Assembly (NCBI RefSeq): GCF_002407205.1
Contig: NZ_CP023550.1
Location: 1 to 64,000, forward strand
Origin: Rhodobacter sp. CZR27
GTDB lineage: Bacteria > Pseudomonadota > Alphaproteobacteria > Rhodobacterales > Rhodobacteraceae
Length of the DNA: 64,000 nt
Direction of reading: 5' to 3'
Shown one piece after another: positions 18,978 to 27,676 of this stretch; position 1 is the stretch's first letter, and the number at the start of each line of letters is the position of its first letter. A program made the position numbers and the translations under genes. The notes beneath the pieces were generated by a model. The model saw nothing but the letters and a program-made list of their open reading frames with translations, ran no database searches and was not told the origin of the DNA.

Positions 18978-20194
18978 TGTGTGCCCTCCTCGGCACCTTC
19001 CGGCGGGCGCAGCGACACCACCAGCTGATCGCCGGGCAGAAGCTCCGTCTGGCCGGACACGCCGAGGCTGACCAGCCTGGCCTCGGTCCGGCGCCGGACC
19101 TCGTAGTCGATACGGAATTCGTTGCGCGTGTTGGTGGCCGCCGTCATCCACTGGCTGATCAGGCCCAGCCGCTCGGTCACCGACTGGAATTCGGTGATCT
19201 TCTTGTCGATCTCGGCCTTCAGCATCTGCGCTTGGGTCAGCAATTCATCGCCGCGGCCGGTCTCGAGCCGCGAGATCTCGCGCCGGTGCTCGCCCAGATT
19301 GCGCCGCGCCACCGACTGCTGCTCCTGGATCTGCAGAAGCTGCCCCTCGCCCGCCTTCGCCGCCCGCTCGAGCTGCGAGAGCGCCGAACTGGTCACCAGC
19401 CCGCCCTGTGCCAGCTCGCGCTTGCGCGCCAGATCCTGCCGGTCGTATTCCAGCGCATCGGCCTGCACACGCTCGCGGTCCGACAGCAGGCGGAGCTGCT
19501 CCTCGACCTCGACGAGGGCATTGGCCAGAAGCGAGCGCTGCACGCCGAAATTGGCGCGCTCGAGCGACATGATCTTGTCCTCGTTCGGCTTCAGCTCGTC
19601 GAAATCCTCGCGCCGGATGATGCTGCGCAACTCCTGCGGGACGAGGCCCCACTGGATCGCCTCCTGGTTCTTGAGCTGCGCCTCGATGCGCGCCGACTGG
19701 GCGGCCAGCCGGGCGAGATCGGTCTTCACGAGGTCGAGCTGCTGCGAGAGGTTGCGCTTCTCGAGGATGCGCGCCTCCTCGTTGTCGTAGGAGAGCATCG
19801 CGCCCCCGGCGAGGCCCAGGGCCTGTTCGGCGGTCAGGAAGGGATGGAAGTCGTAATAGCCGGGCTGGCGCACGTCGCCCAGCACGAAGACCGGGCGGAA
19901 GGCCGCGACCGACAGGGCCAAGGTCGGGTTGACGTAGATCTCGCTCGAGACATAGGCGTCATGCAGGCGGTCGCGCGCCTGCTCGATCGAAAGATCCGCG
20001 ATCTTGAAACCGCCGATCAGCGGAAGCTGGATCGCCCCGTCGCTGCCGACGGTATATTTCTGCGAGGCCTCGTCATCGTCCAGGATATCAAGTTCGATCT
20101 GATCGCCAATATTGATCAGATAATCATCCTGGCTGGAGGCAGGCACTCTGTCGGGCAGGGCAGCCAGGAAGATGCACAGGAAAAGACGCATCAT
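18974..20194 (-). CDS. ExoF/Wza-type polysaccharide export protein
   Basis: A protein of about 406 residues with an N-terminal signal peptide (MRLFLCIFLAALPDRVPAS) and no lipobox. A poly-export domain follows (DDYLINIGDQIELDILDDDEA... YTVGSDGAIQLPLIG), then an SLBB-like unit (VFVLGDVRQPGYYDFHPFLT), then a long charged coiled coil (~150-330) and a second SLBB-like end (LLPGDQLVVSLR). This organisation fits rhizobial ExoF better than E. coli Wza. It should form the periplasmic/outer-membrane part of the export path. The start is uncertain between two adjacent ATGs (20194 and 20191); an in-frame GTG lies at 20203. It is the first gene of a three-gene minus-strand operon. Confidence 0.85.
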   Translation of the reverse strand: MMRLFLCIFLAALPDRVPASSQDDYLINIGDQIELDILDDDEASQKYTVGSDGAIQLPLIGGFKIADLSIEQARDRLHDAYVSSEIYVNPTLALSVAAFRPVFVLGDVRQPGYYDFHPFLTAEQALGLAGGAMLSYDNEEARILEKRNLSQQLDLVKTDLARLAAQSARIEAQLKNQEAIQWGLVPQELRSIIRREDFDELKPNEDKIMSLERANFGVQRSLLANALVEVEEQLRLLSDRERVQADALEYDRQDLARKRELAQGGLVTSSALSQLERAAKAGEGQLLQIQEQQSVARRNLGEHRREISRLETGRGDELLTQAQMLKAEIDKKITEFQSVTERLGLISQWMTAATNTRNEFRIDYEVRRRTEARLVSLGVSGQTELLPGDQLVVSLRPPEGAEEGTQ

Positions 20195-20977
20195 GACTTG
20201 CACCGTAATGGCCCTTCACATCGATAATATTCAGATCATAAATTTCTCGAATCGTCGGGACCCGATGGGTCACCTGCAGGATAGCAGGGAAGCCCCAAGG
20301 GAGAACTTATCTATAGGAAGTAATGCAGTCGCAAAGGCGCAGAGGGGCCTCATCCTTCCCCTTACCTTCCGATTTCCTTTCGACTATGCAATGCCCTGAA
20401 GCCCGGGACCATCTTCCTGGCGGCAGAAATATGATCTGGAACGGCAATCTTCCCTGGATTGATCGGGGCCGTTGTATTTCCCGCGCCATTTGCAGCCACC
20501 GATCCGGACAGAGGCAGCGGATTCCGGTTTCCCCTCCCGCCCCGAAAGCGGCAGGCTGAAACCCACCCGATGCATCTTTGGCGAATTTGCCGCCAAAAAT
20601 TTTCAACCTGAAAGAAATAGGCTACATCCTTCAGAAAGGGCCCCCACGACCGGAAGGAGAGGACCTCTGCCGCACCGCATTTCCCCTCTGGCCAGTTCCG
20701 CCTGAAGAACGCGGTCAGGCGGCTGCGAGGCTGTTCAAGCCGCTCCTGCCGCAGCAGCCAGAACGAGGGTGATGAAGGCGGCAGGAAGTGCCCCGGACGG
20801 GCGGGGATCTTGCGGCCGCAGCCGCAGAGGACAGCGACGAGCGCCGATGGTGGACTTCAGGGGCCAGGCGTCCGAGGGGAGCCATCGCCGCGCGGAAGGC
20901 GTGAGGGCCGGCCTTCGGTCTTCATGGGGCCTCATGCCGGAAGGGGGACACCGCACGAGCGGTCGGAGCGCCCTTGC
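20195..20977. other. Long intergenic region with no supported gene
   Basis: About 780 bp separate the start of the ExoF-like gene from the end of the LysR gene. Short open frames exist but show no recognisable protein or convincing start. The part at 20210-20360 is comparatively AT-rich and is the likely promoter region for the minus-strand export operon. An 11-base string ACCGTAATGGC at 20202-20212 recurs at 47658-47668 upstream of the other polysaccharide operon. From 20760 on the composition returns to the GC-rich average. A decayed gene there is possible but I cannot identify one. Confidence 0.5.
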
Positions 20978-21001
20978 CCCGAAGGACCGGGTCCCTTCGG
21001 G
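20978..21001 (-). terminator. Hairpin downstream of the LysR gene
   Basis: CCCGAAGGAC at 20978-20987 pairs with GTCCCTTCGGG at 20991-21001 with one bulged base, starting 8 bases beyond the LysR stop. A further outer pairing GCGCCC/GGGCGC (20968-20973 with 20999-21004) is possible. There is no T-run, so terminator strength is unclear. Confidence 0.4.
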
Positions 21002-21008
21002 CGCCGCC

Positions 21009-21899
21009 CTACCCCGCGAGGGACAGCCCGCCGTAGCGGCTGACCTCGGTTTCGACCACGGCGATCAGGCTGTCCAGCGCCGGGTTCCTCGCCTTGCGGG
21101 CGCGGCGCACGACATAGGCCAGCGCGGGCGGTGCCGGGAGGCGCTGGCGGATGATCTCCATGTCCGGGCGCAGGTGGCGGTCGCTCAGGAGGGCGACCCC
21201 CAGTCCCGCGCTGACCGCCGCCACGATGCCCGCGGCGCTCGAGCATTCGAAGACCGTCTCGAGCTGCGCGCCGCCGTCCTGGCCGATGTCCAGCGCCCAG
21301 CGGCGATAGAAGCAGTCGTCGTCGAAGGACAGGAACGGGATCGACCCTTCGGGCGGAAGCGTCAGGTCGGGCGATTTCACCCAATGCAGCGCCTCGCGGA
21401 ACAGGACGAGATCGGCCGGGCGCACCTCGTGCGCGAAGACCTGAAGGATCGCGGCGTCAAGCTCGCCCCGGTCGAGCAGGGCGCGCAGCACGAGGCTCAT
21501 GCGCACCCGCGTGCGGACGGCGACCTGCGGGTGAAGGCGGCGGAACCGGCCGAGGATGCGCGACAGGTCGGAACAGGTGGTGTCCTCGGTCAGGCCGAGA
21601 AGGATGCGGCCCGCCAGATCGGTCCGGGTCAGGCCGAGCAGCGCCTCGTCATGCAGGGCGAGGATCCGGCCGGCATAGTCCAGAAGGTCCTCGCCCGCGG
21701 CCGTGAACATCGGCGCGCCGGGCCGCCGGCTCAGCAGGTCGCAATCGAGGCCGGTCTCCAGCCGCTTGATCCTGTGGCTCACCGCCGACTGCGTCAGCCC
21801 GAGCGCCGAGGCCGCGCGGGTGATCCCACCGTGCTGCCGGATCGCGCACAAGGCCCGCAGGGCATCGATGTCAAGGCGGCGGCCCGTGAGGTCTGTCAT
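21009..21899 (-). CDS. LysR-family transcriptional regulator
   Basis: A 296-residue regulator with the standard N-terminal winged helix-turn-helix (LDIDALRALCAIRQHGGITRAASALGLTQSAVSHRIKRLE). The C-terminal type-2 periplasmic-binding-like effector domain includes DAAILQVFAHEVRPADLV and AAVSAGLGVALLSDR. I prefer the ATG at 21899 because the family usually begins a few residues before the DNA-binding helix; an upstream ATG at 21944 would extend the protein into the inverted repeat. It is divergent from an EamA transporter gene 168 bp away, a classical LysR arrangement, so it probably controls that gene and itself. The effector is unknown. Confidence 0.9.
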   Translation of the reverse strand: MTDLTGRRLDIDALRALCAIRQHGGITRAASALGLTQSAVSHRIKRLETGLDCDLLSRRPGAPMFTAAGEDLLDYAGRILALHDEALLGLTRTDLAGRILLGLTEDTTCSDLSRILGRFRRLHPQVAVRTRVRMSLVLRALLDRGELDAAILQVFAHEVRPADLVLFREALHWVKSPDLTLPPEGSIPFLSFDDDCFYRRWALDIGQDGGAQLETVFECSSAAGIVAAVSAGLGVALLSDRHLRPDMEIIRQRLPAPPALAYVVRRARKARNPALDSLIAVVETEVSRYGGLSLAG

Positions 21900-21907
21900 G
21901 TCCCATT

Positions 21908-21950
21908 CCGAGGATGGCCCGGGGAACAATGCGATCATGGCCATCCTCGG
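21908..21950. promoter_or_regulatory. Perfect 12-bp inverted repeat between divergent LysR and EamA genes
   Basis: CCGAGGATGGCC (21908-21919) is repeated exactly in inverse orientation as GGCCATCCTCGG (21939-21950) with a 19-base spacer. It sits 9 bases upstream of the chosen LysR start and 117 bases upstream of the transporter start. Position and symmetry fit a LysR operator or an untranslated-leader hairpin. LysR sites usually have a T-N11-A core, which I do not see clearly. Confidence 0.5.
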
Positions 21951-22066
21951 GCAAGGATGAAATACCTTTGCGGCTGCAGCTTCATGCCGTCATCGAAATT
22001 TGTCATGTGCGCCCTTTCGCCTGGCGATCTATGCCGGAGCGGCAGACATCGCGTATCGGACCCCTG

Positions 22067-22966
22067 ATGACCGACCTTTCCCCGTCGCCGGCAACGCCCG
22101 CCCGGCACCGGTTGCTCTGGCCGGTCATGGCCACGATGCTGATCATCGGCTGGAGTTCCGGCTTCGTCGGCATCCGCTTCGCCAACGAGGAAGCGAGCGT
22201 CTTCCTGCTGCTGTTCTGGCGGACGCTGCTGTCGGGGCTGATCCTGCTGCCCTTCGCGCTGGCCTTCGGGCCAGGCCTGCGGCTGCGGCCGGTGCTGTCG
22301 CAGATGGGCTTCGGGGTGATGGCGGTCTTCCTCTACCTCGGCGGCTTCGCGCTGGCGATCGAGCAGCGCGTGCCCACCGGGCTGGTCGCGCTGATCTCCG
22401 ACCTGCTGCCGCTGGCCATTGCGGCGCTGTCCCAGCCCGTGCTTGGCGAAAGGCTGAGCCGGCGGCAATGGCTGGGCACGGCGATCGCGGTGGGCGGCGT
22501 GCTGATCGTCAGCTTCGACAGCCTCGGCCTGGGGACCGCGCCGCTCTGGGCCTACGGGCTGACGGTCGGCTCGATGCTGGTCTTCGCGCTGGCCTCGGTG
22601 CTGCACAAGGGGCGCAGGTCGCTGCACATGCCGCTCCACCAGAGCCTCTGCATCCACACGCTCACCGGGGCCGCGCTCTTCGGCCTCTGCGCGCTGGCCG
22701 CGGGCGACGGGCTCAGGCCGCCCATGACGCAGGAGTTCGCCATCGGCATGGCCTGGCTGGTTCTGGTCGCGACCTTCGCCACCTATTCCGTCTATTACAC
22801 CAGCCTGCGCCTGTTCCCGGTCGCCAAGGTCAGCGCCGCCATCTACCTCAGTCCGCCGGTCACCATGCTCTGGGCCTGGGCGCTGTTCGGCGAGCCCCTG
22901 ACCCCCGCCATGTTCGCGGGCCTGGCGGTGACGCTGGCCGGGGTCTGGCTGACCTCGAGAGGGTGA
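22067..22966 (+). CDS. EamA/DMT-family exporter
   Basis: A 299-residue integral membrane protein with about ten hydrophobic helices in two EamA repeats (first from WPVMATMLIIGWSSGFVGIRF, second from PLWAYGLTVGSMLVF). It carries the LGERLSRRQWLG and FGEPLTPAMFAGLAV motifs at the ends of the repeats. Members move small metabolites such as amino acids or nucleosides across the inner membrane. The substrate here is unknown. ATG at 22067; an upstream in-frame ATG at 22031 is less likely. It is divergent from the LysR gene, which probably regulates it. Confidence 0.88.
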   Translation: MTDLSPSPATPARHRLLWPVMATMLIIGWSSGFVGIRFANEEASVFLLLFWRTLLSGLILLPFALAFGPGLRLRPVLSQMGFGVMAVFLYLGGFALAIEQRVPTGLVALISDLLPLAIAALSQPVLGERLSRRQWLGTAIAVGGVLIVSFDSLGLGTAPLWAYGLTVGSMLVFALASVLHKGRRSLHMPLHQSLCIHTLTGAALFGLCALAAGDGLRPPMTQEFAIGMAWLVLVATFATYSVYYTSLRLFPVAKVSAAIYLSPPVTMLWAWALFGEPLTPAMFAGLAVTLAGVWLTSRG

Positions 22967-23185
22967 CCGATCCGGAATGCACGCCCGGGTGCCGCGGGGA
23001 TGCCCGCCGGCGGGCGGCACGTCCGGCGATCCGGCCCTGTCGGCGCCGGGCGGGTGACGGCCCCGGGGATGGTTCCAGTCTCCTGTTGCATCCCGTCCCG
23101 GTCGCAAATAGGCCTTGCCCATGTTGTCCGAGACCCGTTCATCCCCGGATTGGAACCGCCGGGCCGGCCGCGATCCGGCCCTGCC

Positions 23186-24109
23186 ATGACCGCATCTCCG
23201 CGTGCCTCGGTGGTGATGACCGTGTTCCGCGACTTCCGCTTCTTCGACGAGGCGGTGGCGAGCGTGCTGGCGCAGGATTTCCCCGAGCTGGAACTGATCA
23301 TCGTCGATGACGGCAACGACCGGGACGACCTGTTCGCGGCGGTGGCGGCCCGCGATCCGCGCATCCGCATCCTGCACTGCCCCCGCAACATCGGCACTGC
23401 CGCCGCCGCCAACCTCGGCATCGCCGCGGCGCGGTCCGGGCTGATCGTGCGCCTCGATGCCGACGATGCCGCCGAACCGGAGCGCGTCGGGCGGCTGGTG
23501 GCCGAATTCGAGCGCGATCCCGGCCTGGGACTGCTCGGCAGCGCGGTGCAGATCGTCGACGAGGAGCAGCGGCGCGGCCCGGTGGTGCGGATGCCCGAAA
23601 CCGATCTCGAGATCCGCTGGACGATCCTGTTCCACAATCCGTTCTACCATTCGGCCGCTGCCTTCCGGCGCGAGTTGTTCGAGGCGGTGGGCGGCTACCG
23701 CGAGGAGGAGCTGGTCTCGCAGGACCACTATCTCTGGTTCTCGCTGCTGCCGCTCTGCCGCGCCGGGAACCTGCCCGAGCCGCTGACCCGCTACCGCATC
23801 AACCGCCAGGGCCTGACGGTGCGGAACAACACCCGGCCCCGCAACCGCACCCATGCGATCCGCGAGGCGCTCTGGGCCGACCTCGGCCTCGTCTACGACC
23901 TGCATGACGACACGCTGGCCGGCGCGGTAAGCGCCTTCCTGCGCGGGCAGAAGGTCCGGCCGGAGATGCTGGCCCCGGCGTGGGAGGTGGTGGAGCGGAT
24001 GCTCGCGGTGTTCCTCGCCTCGCCGCGGGCACGGGCGGATGCGGCGGCCATCGAGGACGGCCGGCGGCTCGAGGCAAGGCTGCGGGCACAGCGGGCGGCG
24101 GCAGCTTGA
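23186..24109 (+). CDS. GT2 family glycosyltransferase
   Basis: A 307-residue GT-A glycosyltransferase. The N-terminal nucleotide-sugar fold shows SVVMTVFRDFRFFDEAVASV, LIIVDDGNDRDD and the metal-binding LIVRLDADDA. The acceptor part has FHNPFYHSAAAFRRELFEAVGGY and SQDHYLWFSLL. ATG at 23186 is supported by the domain start; a longer reading frame from 23000 is not family-like. The next gene starts just after its stop, suggesting co-transcription. Donor and acceptor are unknown, but the setting is polysaccharide synthesis. Confidence 0.85.
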   Translation: MTASPRASVVMTVFRDFRFFDEAVASVLAQDFPELELIIVDDGNDRDDLFAAVAARDPRIRILHCPRNIGTAAAANLGIAAARSGLIVRLDADDAAEPERVGRLVAEFERDPGLGLLGSAVQIVDEEQRRGPVVRMPETDLEIRWTILFHNPFYHSAAAFRRELFEAVGGYREEELVSQDHYLWFSLLPLCRAGNLPEPLTRYRINRQGLTVRNNTRPRNRTHAIREALWADLGLVYDLHDDTLAGAVSAFLRGQKVRPEMLAPAWEVVERMLAVFLASPRARADAAAIEDGRRLEARLRAQRAAAA

Positions 24110-24123
24110 CCGCGGCCGGGGCC

Positions 24124-25149
24124 ATGCTGCTGCGCCGGTCGACGGACGGCTTCGCGCCGGCCGCGGATGCGGCGGCGGTGCCGATCGCGCCGCAGGATCT
24201 GGGCTTCCTGATCTGCGTCGAGGACAATGTGCTCGGGGCGCAGGCCATCCTGCTGTGCGAAAGCCTGCGCCGCTACGGCGGGCGCTACCGCTCCTGTCCG
24301 GTCTGGGCCATCTCGCCCCGGCCCGGCCGGGCCCCGGCGCCGGACGTGGTGGCGGCGCTCCGGGCGCTGGGGGTCACCTGCATCGTCCAGGATCTGAACA
24401 CCACCGGCAGCGACTATGGCACCGTCAACCGCATCGTGGCCGCCGCCTGGGCCGAGAGCCGCATCGGCCGGCCCTATCTCTGCGTGCTCGACACCGACAT
24501 GGTCTTCCTCGGCGGCCCGGACTTCCTCGAGGCGGATGCCGGGGTGCGGCCGGTAGACGTGAAGGGCACCACCAGCACGGGCCCGGGCGACGAGATGGAG
24601 CCCTACTGGGAAGCGATCTGCGGCCTGGCCGGTCTTCTGCCCGACCATCTGCCGATGCTGGAAACCGCCGTCTGCCGGACGCGGGTGCGCGCCTCCTACA
24701 ACGGCGGCTTTCTGGTCGCGCGCACCCGGCTCGGGATCCTGGAAGCCACGCGGCGGATCTTCCTCGACTCGTTCCGGCAGGGCCTGCAGACGCGGCCCGG
24801 CCAGACCGTCGGCATCTATGCCTCCACCGGCGACACCGGCCCCGAGGCGGCCCGCTGGTGGGGGTCGAGCCAGGCGGCGATGTCGGCGGCGATCGCCGCG
24901 CGCAGCGCCGCGATCCGCGTCTACGGCCCCGGCTACAACATCCCGCTGCATCTCGGCGCGCAGGACGGCCGTCCGCCCTTCGCGACGGGAACCCCGGTTC
25001 TGGCGCATTACCACTTCCTTGCCACCGAAAGGCACCGGGCGGGCCTGCTGCGGGCGCTGGACTGCATCGGCTGCCCGCCACCGGTGCGGGACTGGATCGG
25101 CGCGCGCTGCGCAACGCTTGACTGGAGCGACTTCGTCTGCGGAGGCTGA
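24124..25149 (+). CDS. Putative nucleotide-sugar transferase with DTD motif, family uncertain
   Basis: A 341-residue soluble protein. The region FLICVEDNVLGAQAILLCESLRRYGG followed by YLCVLDTDMVFLGGPDF looks like a GT-A (GT8-like) fold with a DxD-type metal site (DTD). YNGGFLVARTRLGILEATR and VLAHYHF near the end recall acceptor-side elements of such enzymes. I recognise no close named homologue. It follows the GT2 gene by 14 bp (or overlaps it if an upstream TTG at 24106 is used), so the two probably act together. Confidence 0.6.
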   Translation: MLLRRSTDGFAPAADAAAVPIAPQDLGFLICVEDNVLGAQAILLCESLRRYGGRYRSCPVWAISPRPGRAPAPDVVAALRALGVTCIVQDLNTTGSDYGTVNRIVAAAWAESRIGRPYLCVLDTDMVFLGGPDFLEADAGVRPVDVKGTTSTGPGDEMEPYWEAICGLAGLLPDHLPMLETAVCRTRVRASYNGGFLVARTRLGILEATRRIFLDSFRQGLQTRPGQTVGIYASTGDTGPEAARWWGSSQAAMSAAIAARSAAIRVYGPGYNIPLHLGAQDGRPPFATGTPVLAHYHFLATERHRAGLLRALDCIGCPPPVRDWIGARCATLDWSDFVCGG

Positions 25150-25282
25150 CCGCCCTGCCCGGTCTGTGGCGGGACACGCCATCGAGACCGCAAGGCGACA
25201 TCCGGACTCGCGAGGCGTCGTCCTGGCCGGATCGACTTCCGCCGCAGGATCAGCCACTTCGCCGTCCTTCAGGCCCGGCTCT

Positions 25283-26680
25283 TCAACCGAATGTCAGGAC
25301 TCCCAGCGCCGCGAGGACGGGAACTCCCAGCCAGAACATCTGGACCTGCACCATTCGCTCGCCCAGGTCCGGCCGCAGGCGGCCGAGCACGTAAGGCACG
25401 GTGATCCCCGGCACCAGCGCGCTCACGACCAGCGCGCCGGTGATGCCGAACAGCAGGTTGGCCACCGGCAGCAAGGTGCAGAGCGCCACGGCGCGCGTCG
25501 CCGCAACCAAGGCCGTGGCCCGGCTGTCGCCCAGGTTCAGCAGCAGGCTGTTCAGGGTGTCGAAGCGCAGCGTCAGGAAGGCAAGGGCCATGATCTGCAG
25601 ATAGGCTCCGGCCGGCGCGTAATGGTCGGTGTAGAGAAGGTCGATCAGCCTCTGTCCTTCGAGGAACAGGAACAGGAAGGCGCTGACGCACAGGACATCC
25701 GTGAAGATCTGGTACTTCCGGAACACCCGCCGCAGGTCATGGGGGCGGGTCCGGATCACATGGCTGACCGCGGGAAAGCCGATGCGATCCCCGAGAATGC
25801 GGATGAGGGACGTTCCCGCCTCCAGCCAGACAAGGGCGATGACGTAGAGGCCGAAATCGCTTGCCCCGAGCAGGGCGCCGAGGATGAGCTTGTCGCCGTT
25901 GAGCCCGAGGAACGTGAACATCGACGAGACGATGATCCACTTCCCGAAGGTCCAGAGCCGCCCGGCAATCTCGGTGTTCCATGCAAGGCGCATCGAGGGG
26001 CCGCTGAAGAACAGGTGCGTGGCCAGGCAGAAGAGCAGGTTCGACGTCAGCATGCCGGCCATCAGGGCCCAGACCGTCGGGCTGAACAGCGCGAAGCAGA
26101 TCATCGCCAGGATGCTCGCGGCCTGACATCCGATCGTCGTCAGGGTGACGATGCGGAAGTCCATCCGTCGCCCGGCCAGATCCCGCGACGTGGATTCCAG
26201 CCCGGCAAGAAGCGGCGAGAGGGCGGTCAGGGCAATGAGCCCCGCCAGTCTCGGGTCCTCATAGACCGTACCCGGAGGAGCAAACGCCGGACCCAGCTTC
26301 CACAGGACGGCCGCCACGATCAGGACGCCGCCCGAGATCACCAGGCCGCGCAGGATCTTGACCGTCCAGGCCACCCGCAGGAACTCCGGCCGGTCGCCAT
26401 CCGGCTCGCGGGTGACGCTGGGTCCGATCCCGATGTCGGTGAAGAGTGCGAGGGCGACCATCACCATCACGGCCATGCCCAGCAGACCGAAGGCCTCCGG
26501 CATCAGAAGCCGGGTCATGATCAGGTTGCTGGCCAGGCGGAGCGCATAGGTCGCGCCGGTCTGCGCAATGGTCCAGCCTGCGACGTTCACGGCCTTCCGG
26601 CTGAGGGACTCCCGGTCGGACAGGCGCAAGCGCTCCGACAGGCTCTTCCGGTCTTGAAACTGCAGGGCCGACAGGCGCAC
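25283..26680 (-). CDS. Oligosaccharide flippase (Wzx/MOP superfamily)
   Basis: A 465-residue membrane protein with about 12-14 hydrophobic segments. The first repeat has the hallmark start VNVAGWTIAQTGATYALRLASNLIMTRLL followed by PEAFGLLGMAVMV. A charged mid-loop includes GNTEIAGRLWTFGKW-like residues and GLNGDKLILGALLG. It should flip lipid-linked repeat units to the periplasm. The start is a GTG at 26680 with AGGAA about 6 bases upstream and lies 9 bp from the end of the preceding glycosyltransferase gene, so it is the last gene of the 25283-29119 minus-strand operon. Confidence 0.85.
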   Translation of the reverse strand: MRLSALQFQDRKSLSERLRLSDRESLSRKAVNVAGWTIAQTGATYALRLASNLIMTRLLMPEAFGLLGMAVMVMVALALFTDIGIGPSVTREPDGDRPEFLRVAWTVKILRGLVISGGVLIVAAVLWKLGPAFAPPGTVYEDPRLAGLIALTALSPLLAGLESTSRDLAGRRMDFRIVTLTTIGCQAASILAMICFALFSPTVWALMAGMLTSNLLFCLATHLFFSGPSMRLAWNTEIAGRLWTFGKWIIVSSMFTFLGLNGDKLILGALLGASDFGLYVIALVWLEAGTSLIRILGDRIGFPAVSHVIRTRPHDLRRVFRKYQIFTDVLCVSAFLFLFLEGQRLIDLLYTDHYAPAGAYLQIMALAFLTLRFDTLNSLLLNLGDSRATALVAATRAVALCTLLPVANLLFGITGALVVSALVPGITVPYVLGRLRPDLGERMVQVQMFWLGVPVLAALGVLTFG

Positions 26681-26689
26681 GGGACGTTC

Positions 26690-27676
26690 CTACTTGTACT
26701 CGATCAGCCCTGCGGGCCGCCTCGCCAGCCGGCGCGAGAGATATTCCAGAACGCCCAGGGCTTCCGCAAACTTGCCCAGCGTCAGCAGGGTCGCGCGCTC
26801 CCAGGCGGGGCGGCTGCCCCCGTCACGCCACGCGAGGCGCGCGATCTGGACAGGGTAGAGTGTCACCAGCAGCAACCACAAGGGCGAGAAGGCAAGGGAC
26901 AGCGCCAGGATTGCCAGCGGCAGCGCCATTCCCCAGAGAAGGGCCCGGACCAAGCCCGCAACCCCATGCCATTCCGGGGGCGATCCATGCAGGGCGGCGC
27001 CCTCCGCGAAGGCATGCCCCGAGCGACGGGCCCGCTTCCAGAACTGGCCAAAGCGGGTCATCGCGGCATCGTGGAGAGCCATGTCGATGTCGAGTCGCCA
27101 GATCTCCCAGCCTCTCGATCTGAGCCGGACGCACATCTCGGGTTCCTCTCCGGCAATGAGCCGCGGATTGAACCCGCCAACATCCGAGAAGGCCTGGGTT
27201 CTTATCAGTGCAATGCCTCCACAACTCTTCGAAGGACCTGCCGGAGTGTTCCACTCGCTGTCGCAGAGGCGATTATAGATCGAGGCTTCGGGATGACGCT
27301 CACGCAGCCGACCGAACGCGATGGCAGCGGTGGAATTTTGCACCAAGAACTCATGCGCCAACCTTATCCAGCGGGCATCAAGCTCACAATCGCCGTCAAT
27401 GAACTGAATGAACGCGGTTTCTTCGCACCCTGCCATAGCGATACTTGCACCCACGTTCCGCGCTCGGGCGGCGGTAAAGGGGGTGGACATGTCCAAATTC
27501 ACCACCTCGGCACCTGCCTTTTGTGCGGCGCTGATGGATCCGTCGGTCGAACCGGAGTCTACATAAATCACCCGAGCGACACCGGCTTTGCGCAAGGACG
27601 CAAGACACCGCACAAGTCTTTCACCTTCGTTCCGTCCGATGGCGACGGCAACGACCGGGATGAGCGTGGACGACAT
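26690..27676 (-). CDS. GT2 glycosyltransferase with C-terminal membrane segments (ExoM-like)
   Basis: A 328-residue glycosyltransferase. The GT-A core has VVAVAIGRNEGERLVRCLASL, VIYVDSGSTDGS and FIQFIDGDCELDARWI. The acceptor-side GGFNPRLIAGEEPEMCVRLR carries the E-E-P-E pattern of membrane glycosyltransferases. Two hydrophobic helices near residues 240-285 (RALLWGMALPLAILALSLAF and neighbouring) should anchor it. ATG at 27676 has GGAAGAG about 7 bases upstream and overlaps the end of the acetyltransferase-like gene. It probably extends the lipid-linked repeat unit. GC content is a little lower than in the flanking operons. Confidence 0.83.
   Translation of the reverse strand: MSSTLIPVVAVAIGRNEGERLVRCLASLRKAGVARVIYVDSGSTDGSISAAQKAGAEVVNLDMSTPFTAARARNVGASIAMAGCEETAFIQFIDGDCELDARWIRLAHEFLVQNSTAAIAFGRLRERHPEASIYNRLCDSEWNTPAGPSKSCGGIALIRTQAFSDVGGFNPRLIAGEEPEMCVRLRSRGWEIWRLDIDMALHDAAMTRFGQFWKRARRSGHAFAEGAALHGSPPEWHGVAGLVRALLWGMALPLAILALSLAFSPLWLLLVTLYPVQIARLAWRDGGSRPAWERATLLTLGKFAEALGVLEYLSRRLARRPAGLIEYK

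Noticed and set aside
20578..20956. Short frames in the intergenic region before the LysR gene, considered as IS remnant or small protein
   Set aside because: No transposase motif, no inverted repeats and no ribosome site beyond chance; not supportable as a gene.
22000..23310. A 436-codon plus-strand frame overlapping the EamA gene
   Set aside because: Repeats of Arg/Ala/Gly with no membrane helices; the EamA frame is clearly the real one.
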